Origin: Bondarzewia mesenterica
Lineage: Eukaryota; Basidiomycota; Agaricomycetes; Russulales; Bondarzewiaceae
Assembly (NCBI GenBank): GCA_004802705.1
Contig: SGPL01000332.1
Span: 1 to 38,187 of the forward strand
Direction: 5' to 3'
DNA: 38,187 bases
The translations under genes were made by a program, and so were the position numbers. Below are positions 10,006-20,425 of this stretch, piece by piece. How positions within the stretch are numbered: the stretch's first letter is position 1; the number at the start of each line of letters is the position of its first letter. The notes under the pieces are model-generated. The model had not been told where the DNA came from and ran no database searches. It worked only from the letters and a program-made list of their open reading frames with translations.

Positions 10006-10963
10006 CTATATGTTGACAATTAGGAGCAAACGCAGGAGTGAACTGGGGGAGTTGTAGTTTCGTCACCCTTGATGTATAGCATATGATGTAGAGGCGCAGC
10101 GAGCGCCGACGAACAGCGACGAACTCCTGCAGGAGAAAGATCACGTGTATGTCTCTGACTGTACCTCCCGTTCGTGTTCGGTTCCGAACACCGAACGGGT
10201 TGCACGGAGTGCGAACACTGTACTAGATTGAGTATATCTGGACGATGAGCTCGAAGACGAAAGCAAAAAGCATGTCCAATAAAGTCCAAAAAGTCGTTAT
10301 CACAGACATTGTAATCGACGGATGTCTACTGCGGCACTCCTAGAAACTTTGCTGCCGCTTCAGCGGAGTCGGAGTTCTGCCCAGCGATTGACCGCGAGCG
10401 CCGAGATCACCACCTCCGAGTTGTCTCCGAGTCTGTGACTTGTCTGGAATTTGGTTTGCCCCTAAAAAAGGGGATTGGCTTGTCAAAATGGCCTGTGGAG
10501 ATTGACGCACTTTTCTTGTGGTCCCAGTTGGCAGGTATGACTCCTAAAAGAAAAAGAGACTCTCCGCGAGGTTTCCCTCTTCGATTCAGAGTTATTATCG
10601 AGGACTTGGAGTCTTTGAGCCATGCTGTCTCTTGCAATAGAGAAAATGGCGAGTGGCGAGCGCATATTCTCCGAGAGCAATGACGTGCCTGTCGCGAAGA
10701 CTCTGAAATGACTCGGTCAGCATATAACGAACTAGCATGCGACGGATGGATTCACATCTTTGTTGAACCGCAAAGATCGTTCATACGTCACTGTCATCGT
10801 CTTGAATAATTAGAATGCTGCCCGCACCTACAATCGGTAATGAAAGATTCACGACGCGGAATGTACAAACAGACACAATATTCTATACAGGTACTGGTTT
10901 GAGTGATGATAATCTATGTACGAAGGTGGTCGTCATACTATTGTCGCTCTCTGCCTCTTCGAC
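10006..10963. promoter_or_regulatory. Intergenic between Atm1 3' end and the C2 gene
   Basis: Both flanking genes are on the minus strand, so this holds the promoter of the C2 gene (right of 10005) and the 3' region of ATM1 (left of 10964). It contains a CACGTG hexamer at about 10143-10148 and the inverted repeat listed separately. Small open frames in 10400-10690 lie on both strands and are not convincing. Confidence 0.35.
10167..10199. promoter_or_regulatory. 33-bp near-perfect palindrome upstream of the C2 gene
   Basis: The left arm CCCGTTCGTGTTCGG (10167-10181) and right arm CCGAACACCGAACGGG (10184-10199) are inverted complements except for one extra base, separated by TT. The core TTCGGTTCCGAA is itself palindromic and contains CGG-N2-CCG. 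Its place about 160-195 bp before the C2 start codon suggests a binding site for a dimeric regulator or a stable RNA hairpin in the leader. The structure is seen directly; the role is inferred. Confidence 0.55.
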
Positions 10964-13766
10964 TCACTGAATAGGAGCCGTCGAGTCCTCCGAAAACACG
11001 TCCGCGGCTTGCTGCTGCCACATGCTATAATATAATCCGCCCGCCTTCATCAACTCGTCATGCGTGCCCTGCTCGACGACCTGGCCTTCCTTGAGCACGA
11101 TGATGAGATCTGTCGACAAGAAAATCATCAATAAGATGGATTCGGAAGCTTTACGACAACACAGGCATACCCGCTTCGACGACAGTCCGAAGACGATGCG
11201 CAATAAATATACTCGTCCGCGCCTTATCCAACAATATCGAGTTGATGTTCTTCATGAGCTCCGTCTCCGTGTGCGCGTCCAGCGCAGAAGTCTACCAAGG
11301 TGGGCATTAGCCAGAAGCTCTTGATCTTGAGATGGATCACTTACCGCCTCGTCGAAAAATAGGATTGGCGGATCCTTCAAGAGCACCCGTGCAACCGCAA
11401 GCCGCTGTTTCTCCCCGCCCGAGATCATGAGCCCGCGCTCGCCGACCGTCGTCGCGTAGCCATCGGGCAACTTCATCACTGTCTCGTGTACGTGTGCCTT
11501 GCGCGCTGCTTCGAGGACCTCCGCGTCGCTGGCGTCCATTCGACCGTACCGCACATTATGCATGATGTCCGCGTGGAAGAGCGGTGTGTCCTGCGGCACG
11601 ACGCCCACCCGCCGTCGCAGCGAGTCAAGTTTCACCTTGGCGATGTCTTGGCCATCAATAAGAATGCGACCGCTGGATGGCGTGTAGAAGCGGAAGAGAA
11701 GGCGGAAAATTGTCGATTTACCGCACCCAGAGGGTCCGACGATGGCCACTTTCTTGCCGGCGGGAATCGTGAACGAAAGAGAGCTGAAAATGGATCGTGC
11801 AGGGTTGTATGCAAATGCGACATTGTCGAACGTGATGGAACCACCGTTGAGGGCGAGCGGCTTGGCATCAGGTGCGTCCTGTGAACGGATTCGTGTGACA
11901 ATTATAGAAAAAAAGGATGGCAGAATGAAGAAACGGAAGAAACGAACCGTGGGCGGAGTATTTTGCGCCTGAAGATTGAAGAGCACCTCCATATCGAGTA
12001 GACTCTGTCTTATCTCCCTGTAAATCGTACCAAGGAAATTGAGAGGGAGCGATAATTGGAATACGAGCTGGTTGGCCATGACGAGGTCACCAACAGTCAT
12101 TGTGCCTTTCAACGAGATATGTTTGGGCTATAAAGAGATCAAATAGTTCTTGGCTCACCATTGATCACGCCCTGCGCGGCCAGGAACATCATCCCTGTCA
12201 ATGCTGTTGAGAATATTACATTCTGTCCCGAATTGAGGTAGGCAAGGGACGTCGCAATCTTAACGGACGCTTTCTCGTAGCCGGCCAAATGTTTGTCGTA
12301 CTGCTTCAATTCATATTGTTCATTATTGAAGTGCTGTAAACCAGGTGGTCAGCGCAACATCGAGCCTGTCATTGCAAAGCGGAGGAGACCTTGACGGCTT
12401 CGTAATTGATGAGTGAATCAACGGCGACGGTGGCAGCTTTGTTGTCGGCGACATTAGCTTCTCGACGGAAGTGTGTTCTAAAGAAGAAGAATCATGAGTC
12501 TCGCATCCTACTTTCGAGCGAGATGTACACACCGCCATGCCGTTGTACGCACAGTGAACCATGTATAGGCAGCCATGGTTGCCAGAGTTATCGCCGCATA
12601 GTCCCAACCAAATTTGTATGTCTAATTTCCCACTATGAATGCGTCGTTCATAATCGGACAACAAGGGACGGACGTACCAAAATTCCACAGACAAGAGAAA
12701 TCTCCAGGGCAGTGGGTACAACGCGGAAAAGAACGGCTTGTAGGATGAATGTGATGCCTCTACGACATGGTCAGCAAGAAGCAAAGAAATGGGGGAGCAC
12801 GAAACAAAATAATACTGACTTGGTGCCCCGATCGATGGCGCGAGTCAAACCGCCTGTCTGTCGGGAGAGGTGGAATTTCAAATCGAGATTCAGCAGATGC
12901 TCGAATGTCTCGCGAGCGACTTTGCGGATGGCGCGTTGGCCAACGTTGGCGAATACAGCATTCAGTAATTCGCCGAAGAGGGTTGCACCTATGCGCGCCA
13001 GACCGTCTATGATTTGGTCCACGTCAATGCGACAGAACACGAATAATTTGCACAAGCACGCAATAGAGTAGGAATATGACGTACAGCCGAGGACGACGGA
13101 ACCGCACACGACCCATACAGTAGAGTCGGAAGTAACAGGAATGTTGAGGGTATCGATGATTTGTTTGAAGAAGAAGGGGACTTGGACGTTTAGGACCTAG
13201 TGTGAGCCAAAGCGTGAGCACACGGAAGCGGACTCGTGCTGAGCAAGATGCCTTTCAAAAGCACATAGTCATGGGCCATTGAAATTGTATCGAGAGCACA
13301 AGATACGTCCGTTCACCAGGAGCAAGACCGCCAGGATATGAAGCAATGGAGTTGACCGCACAGCCCGTCTCGCTCAACGGTCCTGGCGATATCATTAGAA
13401 TGAAGAGATCCTCACCTTTCCCGCTACCAAAAGACCAACGCCAAAGACGACACGTCCTCGTGTTCCCCAGTCATCCTTGGGCCAGAGGTTGACAGCGAGC
13501 CGGCGAATGATTCCCCAGTCTCGTCTCCTCTGCTCCGCAATCGAGACGTCGGTGTTGTCAGCGACAAGATTCGCGGCAGTTTTTGAGGGGCTCTGGCCCT
13601 GTGAAGGATTTGGAAGGTTGGGCTTTGAGTCTGAACTAGTGGGTGTTGATTGGTTTTGGGCGAGGTGTCGGAAAGTGCAGGAAAGAAGTAGACGAGGTGA
13701 CGGATGAGAAAGTGGGGTAAGACGTGGACGAGTTGAGCGCACAGCAACTCTGAGCACTCTGAACAT
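10964..13766 (-). CDS. ATM1: Mitochondrial ABC half-transporter Atm1
   Basis: Half-size ABC exporter of the mitochondrial inner membrane that moves a glutathione-linked sulfur or Fe-S precursor to the cytosol for cytosolic Fe-S protein assembly. Eleven exons, 13766-13416, 13196-13085, 13006-12820, 12759-12678, 12621-12533, 12477-12390, 12333-12159, 12105-11948, 11878-11345, 11291-11171 and 11109-10964, join in frame to 680 residues. The Arg-rich, acid-free start [16 protein letters not shown] fits a mitochondrial presequence. Atm1-type features: [50 protein letters not shown] and [20 protein letters not shown]. The nucleotide-binding domain has Walker [11 protein letters not shown]-loop VVPQDTPLF, signature [16 protein letters not shown], Walker B ILFFDEATSALD and the H-loop IAHRL. 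The first intron (219 nt) is much longer than the others. Confidence 0.95.
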
Positions 13767-14310
13767 GGTCGGGGCTTCAAAAGTTCAAAGAATAGGTGAT
13801 AGGACCATCGAGGATTTTGTCAAGTTGCTAAAGCATGCCTGCACACTGACAGGCTCTCACCCGGGAGTCACTGTCGCGGAAACCGAGCGTGTGCCGTTCC
13901 CGTGCCGAGCGATGTCCTGTAATATTACGCAAGACATATCACGTGATCACCCTGGTTGAAAGCGTTCCCGCTCGGAGCTGCCATTCCGACTTGACTTGCG
14001 CTCTCCTTCTGCTTGATTTTGGGATTAGGCTGGTCATCCTGAAAGGGAATCGTATTCTACAAAAAAAAAATCGAATGATGAATACTTGCAGCAAAGCTAT
14101 TCACGTGACGATAAATTGGAAGCTTTTCACGCTCTATGACAACATGGTGGTGATAGTACGAAGTGCAACAGCTAAACAGTTAACCGAAGGATGTGTGGGC
14201 ACGAAGTAGGGTGGAGATAAGGGAGCACAACAAGATTGAAAAGATAGGTTTACAGACAGCAAGTCAAATACACCAAAATGAAATTCCGAAGAGTATAACA
14301 CATCACCACT
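13767..14310. promoter_or_regulatory. Intergenic, Atm1 promoter and 3' end of the PLP-enzyme gene
   Basis: ATM1 starts at 13766 on the minus strand and the next minus-strand gene ends at 14311, so this 0.5 kb holds the ATM1 promoter and the other gene's 3' UTR. A TATCACGTGATC element occurs at about 13937-13948, and TCACGTGA at about 14102-14109; both contain the CACGTG E-box. An A9 run is at about 14060. No coding segment seen. Confidence 0.35.
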
Positions 14311-15797
14311 TCATAATTTCGCGACGGCCGGTGTGCTGTCTGAATTCTTCTGGACATCCTCTGCCGCCATCATTATCCTCGCCCACCTGACAAGCTCGCC
14401 GACAAATCGGTCCATATCGTCCGTAGTATGTTCCGCCCTCACACACACTCTGACGCGCTCTTGCCCTCGATCAACGACGGGAAATGGCATGGCGCGAGTC
14501 CAATAGCCCATTTTGCGAAGGTGTGCGGCAAGAGAAACGGATTGCGAAGACTTGATAGGGAAGACAGGTGAAACGTACAGCGTGGAATCAGTCGGGGTGG
14601 TCATGGGCTCGACAGATAAGCCTGGAATATATCCCGAAAGAGAAGGCGAGGAGATGCGGAATGCGTGGTCTGTGATCATAGGACAGAGAAGGGACCTGGG
14701 AATACCTATCAAGGAACGGTCGAGGAGGTCGAGAAAGTAGGTTGCGTTGGCGTGAAGCTTTCTGGCAAGCTAAGCAGAATATGTCAGTGCGACTGCTCTG
14801 GAATAGAGGCGTGAACAAGAAAAACAAAATTGGCTCACTTCACGGCCACGGTCACTAGAGATCCAAGAGTGAACGCAGTCGATGCCAATGATATTGCAAA
14901 TCGGTAAGGCCGTGGCGAAGAGCATGGGCCGGGCAAAATTCATGAGATACTTCTGATTGAGCGGCGAAGTGACAACCACAGCTAAACGAAAGCGTTTGCG
15001 GTGGTTAGGCAATCGAACTCATCAAATGGTACAGACTCACCACCGCCGAACGCCAACGCTTTGCTGAAGGTGTGAATCCTGGTGTGGACATAAGTATCCA
15101 GTCCAAGGGCATTCACATATCCCCGACCGCTTTCACCACAGTACCCGGTCGTATGCGCCTCGTCGATGATCAAATGCTGAGATTGCGGCGGGACAACCTC
15201 ACGCATGATCCTCACGACATCATGAAGCGGCACGAAGTCACCATCCATACTATACAAGCTCTCCACGGCGATGAATATTGTACCCTCTCCGGCCGCTAAA
15301 TGCGGATATTTCTTTAGCACGAGCTTGAGTGTGGCCTCAAGCGACGGCATCGAGTTGTGCGCGAAGGGGAACAGCATACTTCTAGCTCGGGATGATGCCA
15401 TCCCGTCACGCATCGAGGCGTGGACGAGTTCATCGAAAACGAACGCATCGCCTTTCTGAGGGAGCGTTCCAAAGACGGACAAATTGGCATCATACCCTGA
15501 GTTAAAGACAGCCGCAGCGCCAGGGCCTGTATAGAAGTGTCGAAGACGTGCTTCGAGGGCGAGGTGAGCCGGTGTATTCCCGTCCAGAAGTCGCGAACCG
15601 GTCGCTCCAAGCACGTTAGGTTCGAGTGAAAGCTTTTCAATGAAGAGCTGGCGAAGGGCAGGGTCTTTCGTGAGGGACATGTAATCATTAGAGGAAAAGT
15701 CAGCGGTGGGGGAAATGACGGCATCTTCCTCGATGGTAACAGCGAAGAGACGCTCCGAAAGATGGCGGTTGATGCGTCGGTTGAGTGCAGGTTCCAT
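14311..15797 (-). CDS. 8-amino-7-oxononanoate synthase-like PLP enzyme with C-terminal AKL
   Basis: Alpha-oxoamine synthase family enzyme (fold type I, PLP), most like 8-amino-7-oxononanoate synthase, which condenses pimeloyl-thioester with L-alanine at the first dedicated step of biotin synthesis. Exons 15797-15041, 14981-14839 and 14769-14311 join to 452 residues. Seen: SSNDYMSLT, GATGSRLLDGNTPAHLALE, FNSGYDANLSVFGTL, the cofactor motif IIDEAHTTGYCGESGRG, and the PLP lysine (about K246) in HTFSKALAFGG. Both domains are complete. The last residues are PAVAKL; AKL is an accepted PTS1 peroxisome signal, and fungal BioF proteins have been reported to be peroxisomal, which supports the assignment. 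No biotin partner genes are seen nearby. Other family members (KBL, ALAS, or an oxoamine synthase of secondary metabolism) are not excluded. Confidence 0.85.
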
Positions 15798-16640
15798 CAG
15801 GAATGTGAGGGTAAGGGGGCAGACTGGAGCTCAGCAAGTCGTAGACCACAAGAATCTTTATTATAGGGAACTACCTACATGCAGCCCAGAATGAAGTGAT
15901 GCGGCAACAGAAGCAGTTGATCTGAGGCATAAAACAGGGTCCATATCTCGGCTGATTTTTGAAACGTCGAGCAATAAGGAAACCCATTGCGACCTTCACC
16001 TCACCATGCGTGAACTCGGCGAATAGATTCCTGAACAAGTGCATCACCTGTCATGATGTTCCACCAAAAACGGGCGTTCCGGAACGTGCAGGCGTTCGTT
16101 GATAAATTATTGAATCACACTTACCGAGTAGGAAATAGGCATGAACATCGCAGGATGATAGTCCCATCGAGGCTCAAGCACTCATACGTTTTACAAATGA
16201 TAACTCACCATATTCTCGGTTTCAGGTGCATAGCTTGAAATAGGAGGTTGAAGGCAAGCATCGAACTACTCGCTTCCAACTCGGAAAGTTCAGAAAGTTC
16301 CGTCGATCCTTTTAGGAGATGGAGGTAAGTGATACCTGAGGTAGGTACTCCTAAGAGCTCCGAGTCCATCCCCATAAGCGTATGGCTCAGAAAGAGATCA
16401 ACAAAGCCATGACATGAACTCAAAATCTCGGTCGAAGTATCTCTTGAACTGAGAGCCTTTGAGAGACAACAGGTGACAACAATATCTGGAAAAATGACAG
16501 AAAATGAGACAGCGGTGCTTAGTCATCTGTGACTGGTTATCTGCTGTCCATGGTCTCGATTTGATGCTGATTAGAATTCCTGTATCATAATGCTTAAATC
16601 TGTGGTTTTTTTCATCACGCAAGGCTGGTTTCCATCCCTG
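15798..16640 (-). other. Unresolved stretch with exon-like pieces
   Basis: I cannot name a gene here, but the minus strand shows short, protein-like segments bounded by plausible GT-AG sites. One reads FDACLQPPISSYAPETENM (about 16275-16211) ending at GTGAGT; the next PRWDYHPAMFMPISYS (about 16177-16130) ending at GTAAGT; then NARFWWNIMT near 16080. High Trp/Tyr/Phe content argues for real or formerly real coding sequence. No complete start-to-stop model could be built, and stops occur between pieces, so it may be a decayed gene or a gene whose ends I cannot see. It also contains the promoter of the PLP-enzyme gene. Confidence 0.3.
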
Positions 16641-18490
16641 AAAATCCTGAACCGGTGAGGATCTGTGGAGGAACCAGGCTAATATGCCCCAATAAGGATA
16701 TTTAAATTCAATTTCGATAACTGTAAGGTAACTGTCTGATAAGGGTGTGGGTTGGCTGAAATCCTACGCAGCGTCGCAGAGGAGCATGAAGAGGATCTGA
16801 GGAGGATTGCAGCACGATCTCCGGAGTCACTGTAACTTATCAGAGATCCTGCGCGGCGCCTGACCTGAACATGATGCCTGTGTGATCCGCGTCTGATTTG
16901 CTGATCACACAGACATCACGCCGCATCGTGAATTTCCCGTTGAACGCAGTGTTTCCTGCGAAGCACTCAGGTTACGGTTCGCCAATCCCTGACCTAACCT
17001 TTATCGATCTTTCAGCCCCAGGGCCTACCGATTTTCCAACCGCTTAGCCATGCAGCCCGAGTGGCGTTTGCGCGAACCATCTGCGATCATGATGAACGAT
17101 TGTTCATATCGGAGCCGATTTCTGGCTTCCGAAACTGTTCACACTTCGAAGTCTGTTTGGCTTCCGGTATGTCTTCGTCCTTCTATTCAAGAACTTTGAT
17201 ACTCTGCCACGAATCTTCGAGTTGATTATACTCCGGAAAGTATTTTTCTCCGAATAGTCGGTCGGTCGTAGTGCCCACTGCAAGACCACTCCAGCATATC
17301 CTGTATTGAGATCTGACTCGAACTCGCTTTTACACGGAGCTTGTAAAGTTGGTCCATAAGTCAAGCTCGTTGACTAGGCGGCACCTACTGTTTAACCATG
17401 GGCGAAGCATGCAATATTACGATCAGCATACTTGGTGAGTCCGAAATACTCAAACTCCACCCTTTCAATCCTATGTCTCTTCATCGATGACCATTGCGCA
17501 TTGGATTTTGTACGGCATATGCCGCTTGCGATTTCACTCCCCTTTTCCAATCTATCAATATAAATGCAAGCCAGGTGATGCACGCTGTGAGCTCCGCATC
17601 TGGGCTAGTGGTTTCTTCAGATAATGCATCGATAAAGCTAACAGACTATCATCCCCGCCCGATTGAATTTTTTTTTTCATTCCTTGAGACGAGTCGTCTC
17701 TGAATGTGCGGTAAGTACAGTACTTCTCCTACGCTCCGTGTTACCTTTTTTCAACCTTTTTTGATGCGGTAGCGTCCGGTGTCCATGATCCGTTGATATG
17801 GATATCTCAAGCAGGAGTGCACGCTGATGCAGTTGATAGGTAATGGAAGCAAACGCTGAAGTAAAGCATGTCAGGATCATTCGAATCGAAACTGCGGCTG
17901 TACTCGAAACCGCGGCCCCCCTCTGGAGTGCAAGTGATAGTGTAAACTTCACATCCGTTCATCGCTGATGTGATGGACCGGATTTTTGAAATGGCGGCTT
18001 TTCAAATATTTAATGCTTTTGTGGACAACAGCTTCAGGGCAGGGAATGTGCTTCCGCATCCATCTCGCTTTGGGTCTTCATTGATGAGCAGGTTGGCCGC
18101 ACGACATCCAACCTCGGAATGCTCCACACCCTTACGGTCAAGAAGTTAACGACCTTCTCTTGTTACAGCTCAGGTGATAATTCTACCTGGCAGTTAATGC
18201 GAACGATGTATTCGTCCCATCAGGGATTGGACCCTGGATCGGGCGTAAGGAACCCATCTTCTCTCGGGGCTCTCATCACTCAACTGTGTTGCTTTGCACA
18301 GTGCTCCATTCAGTCTGGTGCCCTCAACCAACCTAGCCAGCAGGCTGGAAAGTTGGAAATGGACGCGCCGCATGATCAGGGGAGGTCTGCACCTTCTAAC
18401 CTGGTACCGTATGAAGTGAATCGCTGCCGATGTTGGTCCGCAAGTCTTTCAGAATGCTGCCAGTCCTCCCCAAGCGCCATCGGTTCGGAC
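16641..18490. other. Gene-poor stretch
   Basis: No gene recognised. Open frames such as 17104-17364 (minus) and 18119-18571 (plus) show no family-like pattern. One strong inverted repeat lies inside (16872-16918). The region might be old mobile-element sequence, but I see no terminal repeats or transposase residues to support that. Confidence 0.3.
16872..16918. repeat. 16-bp inverted repeat, 15-nt loop
   Basis: The left arm TGATGCCTGTGTGATC (16872-16887) and right arm GATCACACAGACATCA (16903-16918) are inverted complements with a single mismatch, enclosing CGCGTCTGATTTGCT. In RNA from the minus strand the mismatch becomes a G-U pair, so that strand could form an unbroken 16-bp hairpin. No neighbouring gene explains it. 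Confidence 0.6.
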
Positions 18491-18748
18491 TCACAATTGC
18501 CAAGATTCGACAAAGGCCACTGTGACGAGGATACGGAAATACAGCTCGTGCTGACTTCCCTTGAAGTTTAGGTGCCCCATCGCATTTGAACCGAAGATCA
18601 AAGCAAGCGGAAACGACATGAACGCTTGAAGAACAAGAGGATGCTCGAAGAGCGAAGAAACCCATATCAGTATAGCCTGTTGGGTAATCGGCGCCTGTGA
18701 CGCACAGATTAGTTGCCACTCTAAAAATTTGTGCCGTTGTGCGTGCAC
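18491..18748 (-). other. Open segment coding hydrophobic, protein-like sequence, unrecognised
   Basis: A minus-strand frame reads ITQQAILIWVSSLFEHPLVL, then AFMSFPLALIFGSNAMGHLN and YFRILVTVAFVESWQL, with an acceptor-like TTTTAG on its upstream side (about 18720) and a GTGAGT donor after WQL (about 18500). It could be one internal exon of a membrane or helical protein. I found no matching flanking exons, and a second minus frame overlaps it. Treat as unassigned. Confidence 0.25.
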
Positions 18749-19177
18749 ACATGTTGTACACTAGCCTTTATCCTTTCAGTGATAGTGAGTCCGAATTCGA
18801 CCCCGCCGCATCGCTATACGCCACAGATTATGCCAATAGGCATGTGCATACCTCCTGAAGACCGATAATATGGAATGGCTGACTCTCGACCACATAAGCG
18901 GGCCGTCTGTTCAATGTACTTCTTGCAATCATCATTGTCACGTAGCGCACGCCATAATTCCGTCCGCATGAATGACGCCAAATAAATTCGATATCGTTCA
19001 GCCGCACACTTCTCCTGATAGGCTCACTATGGCTAGCACCCGGATTGAATATTGACACCGTAGAGATTCGCATTTCAAAAAAACATGCATCGGATCTTGA
19101 CAGGGGGACGCGCACAACGGCATGCAAGGACGCAAACGTCGCACATAGCATACACATAACTGTCAGGACTGACTTCT

Positions 19178-20425
19178 TTACTCGGCAAAAAATCCGCTGT
19201 CTTTGAGGTGCCGGTAGTGCTCGTCCCGGTGAGCATGGATTTGCCGATTGGTTATTGTCAACCATATAGGAACCCAGATCTATCCATGCATTGAGCGTCG
19301 GATGGATCAGAGGGAAATCTTAAGAGACAAAATCGAGAACTCAGACTTACTCCTGCAGCGAAGTCAATTAAACCATCCAGAATCCAATTGTTGACTGGGG
19401 CGGAACCGCGTGTGGACGCACGAAAGAAGTCGGTCATCATATCGGCAGTGATATGTGCTTGCCCTTTCTTGAACCCTTGACACAAGGGTGCAACGCATCA
19501 GGGCATGCTCATGTCAAAGCAATCTCACGGGACTCACCCTTTAGAAGACCTGCAGCTGCTTGTTCCGCAGTCAAGCCACCATCAGCTTCCTCAATTTTCA
19601 AGGTCAGCTTCGGTTTGATCCTGTTCTCCTCTTCGTAACTCGGCGTGAACATCGTTGGAGGGAAGAATATATGGACGTCTATCCCATAAAGTTGAAGTTC
19701 GCTGCGCAGGGTATCAGCCAGGCCTCGTAGAGCATGCTTGCAGGGGGAGTAGCCTGAGTAACCTGGGATGGTCATCAATCCAAGGGTAGAGGAAACGAAA
19801 ACGATATTTCCTTGGCGTCTCTGTGCAACCATTTTTTGGGTGACAATCTGTGGAGCCAGAGTAAGCGGAACATAGTTTGATCATTTATCAGCATTCGGTA
19901 CTCACCCAGGCAGTCCAGGCTTGGACCCAATACCCATAGTTCATACCATCGATGAGCTCAGCTTCCGTGTACTCCACGAAATATCTTGGAATCGCCTTCC
20001 CGGCACATAGAAAGATGGCATCAGGCGCTACTCCGTTATGCCTTGCCATAACTGCTTCCAGAGCAGCCCTAGACTCCTCTGCAGTGAACAAAGAATAGGA
20101 GAATGATTGTAGAATCTGATCTTTGGACCGGCGAAAAGCCTGTAAGGCGGAACTTGAGTATTATAACGTGGCCGAACGGCGCTCACAGGGGTACCTCGAT
20201 CTCACTCAATGCGGCCGCAAGCTTGTCCGAGTCTCGGGCAACGATGGATACGTGAGCTCCCTGGGCGGTCAGCATCTTGGCCAACGCAAGGCCCAAGCCA
20301 GAGCTACCACCTGTGATATAGCAATGCTACATAAATCATCATCTTAGGTTTCCCTAGAGAACTCAGCGTGAACCAACATAACATACCTTTCCTACTGCAT
20401 TCCACCGTTTGGATTGAAAGAACAT
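19178..20425 (-). CDS. TSC10: 3-ketodihydrosphingosine reductase
   Basis: Short-chain dehydrogenase of the ER membrane, cytosolic face, that reduces 3-ketodihydrosphingosine to dihydrosphingosine with NADPH, the second step of sphingolipid synthesis. Six exons, 20425-20387, 20326-20195, 20139-19906, 19847-19538, 19475-19351 and 19279-19178, join to 313 residues, near the size of yeast Tsc10. Seen: the cofactor-binding TGGSSGLG after [17 protein letters not shown], the catalytic serine in [11 protein letters not shown] and the Tyr-Lys pair in [20 protein letters not shown], then [19 protein letters not shown]. The last exon gives [20 protein letters not shown] and a charged tail, matching the C-terminal membrane-associated end of the family. 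The final intron is the least certain: reading through it gives an unlike tail. The first coding exon is only 39 nt. Confidence 0.92.

Noticed and set aside
16975..17065. tRNA-like A-box (TGGCTAAGCGG on minus) and a GGTTCGCC patch
   Set aside because: The two patches are on opposite strands and no cloverleaf or acceptor stem can be drawn.
18221..18236. T-arm-like hairpin CAGGG...CCCTG with a loop of tRNA type
   Set aside because: No matching acceptor, D or anticodon arms are found at the right distance.
18119..18571. 150-codon plus-strand open frame
   Set aside because: Composition looks random (Cys/Ser-rich) and it overlaps a more protein-like minus segment.
19258..19485. Unspliced C-terminus for the ketosphinganine reductase
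   Set aside because: Reading through the GTAAGT at 19350 gives an unlike tail; splicing to 19279 restores the family's IWVPIW membrane-end sequence.
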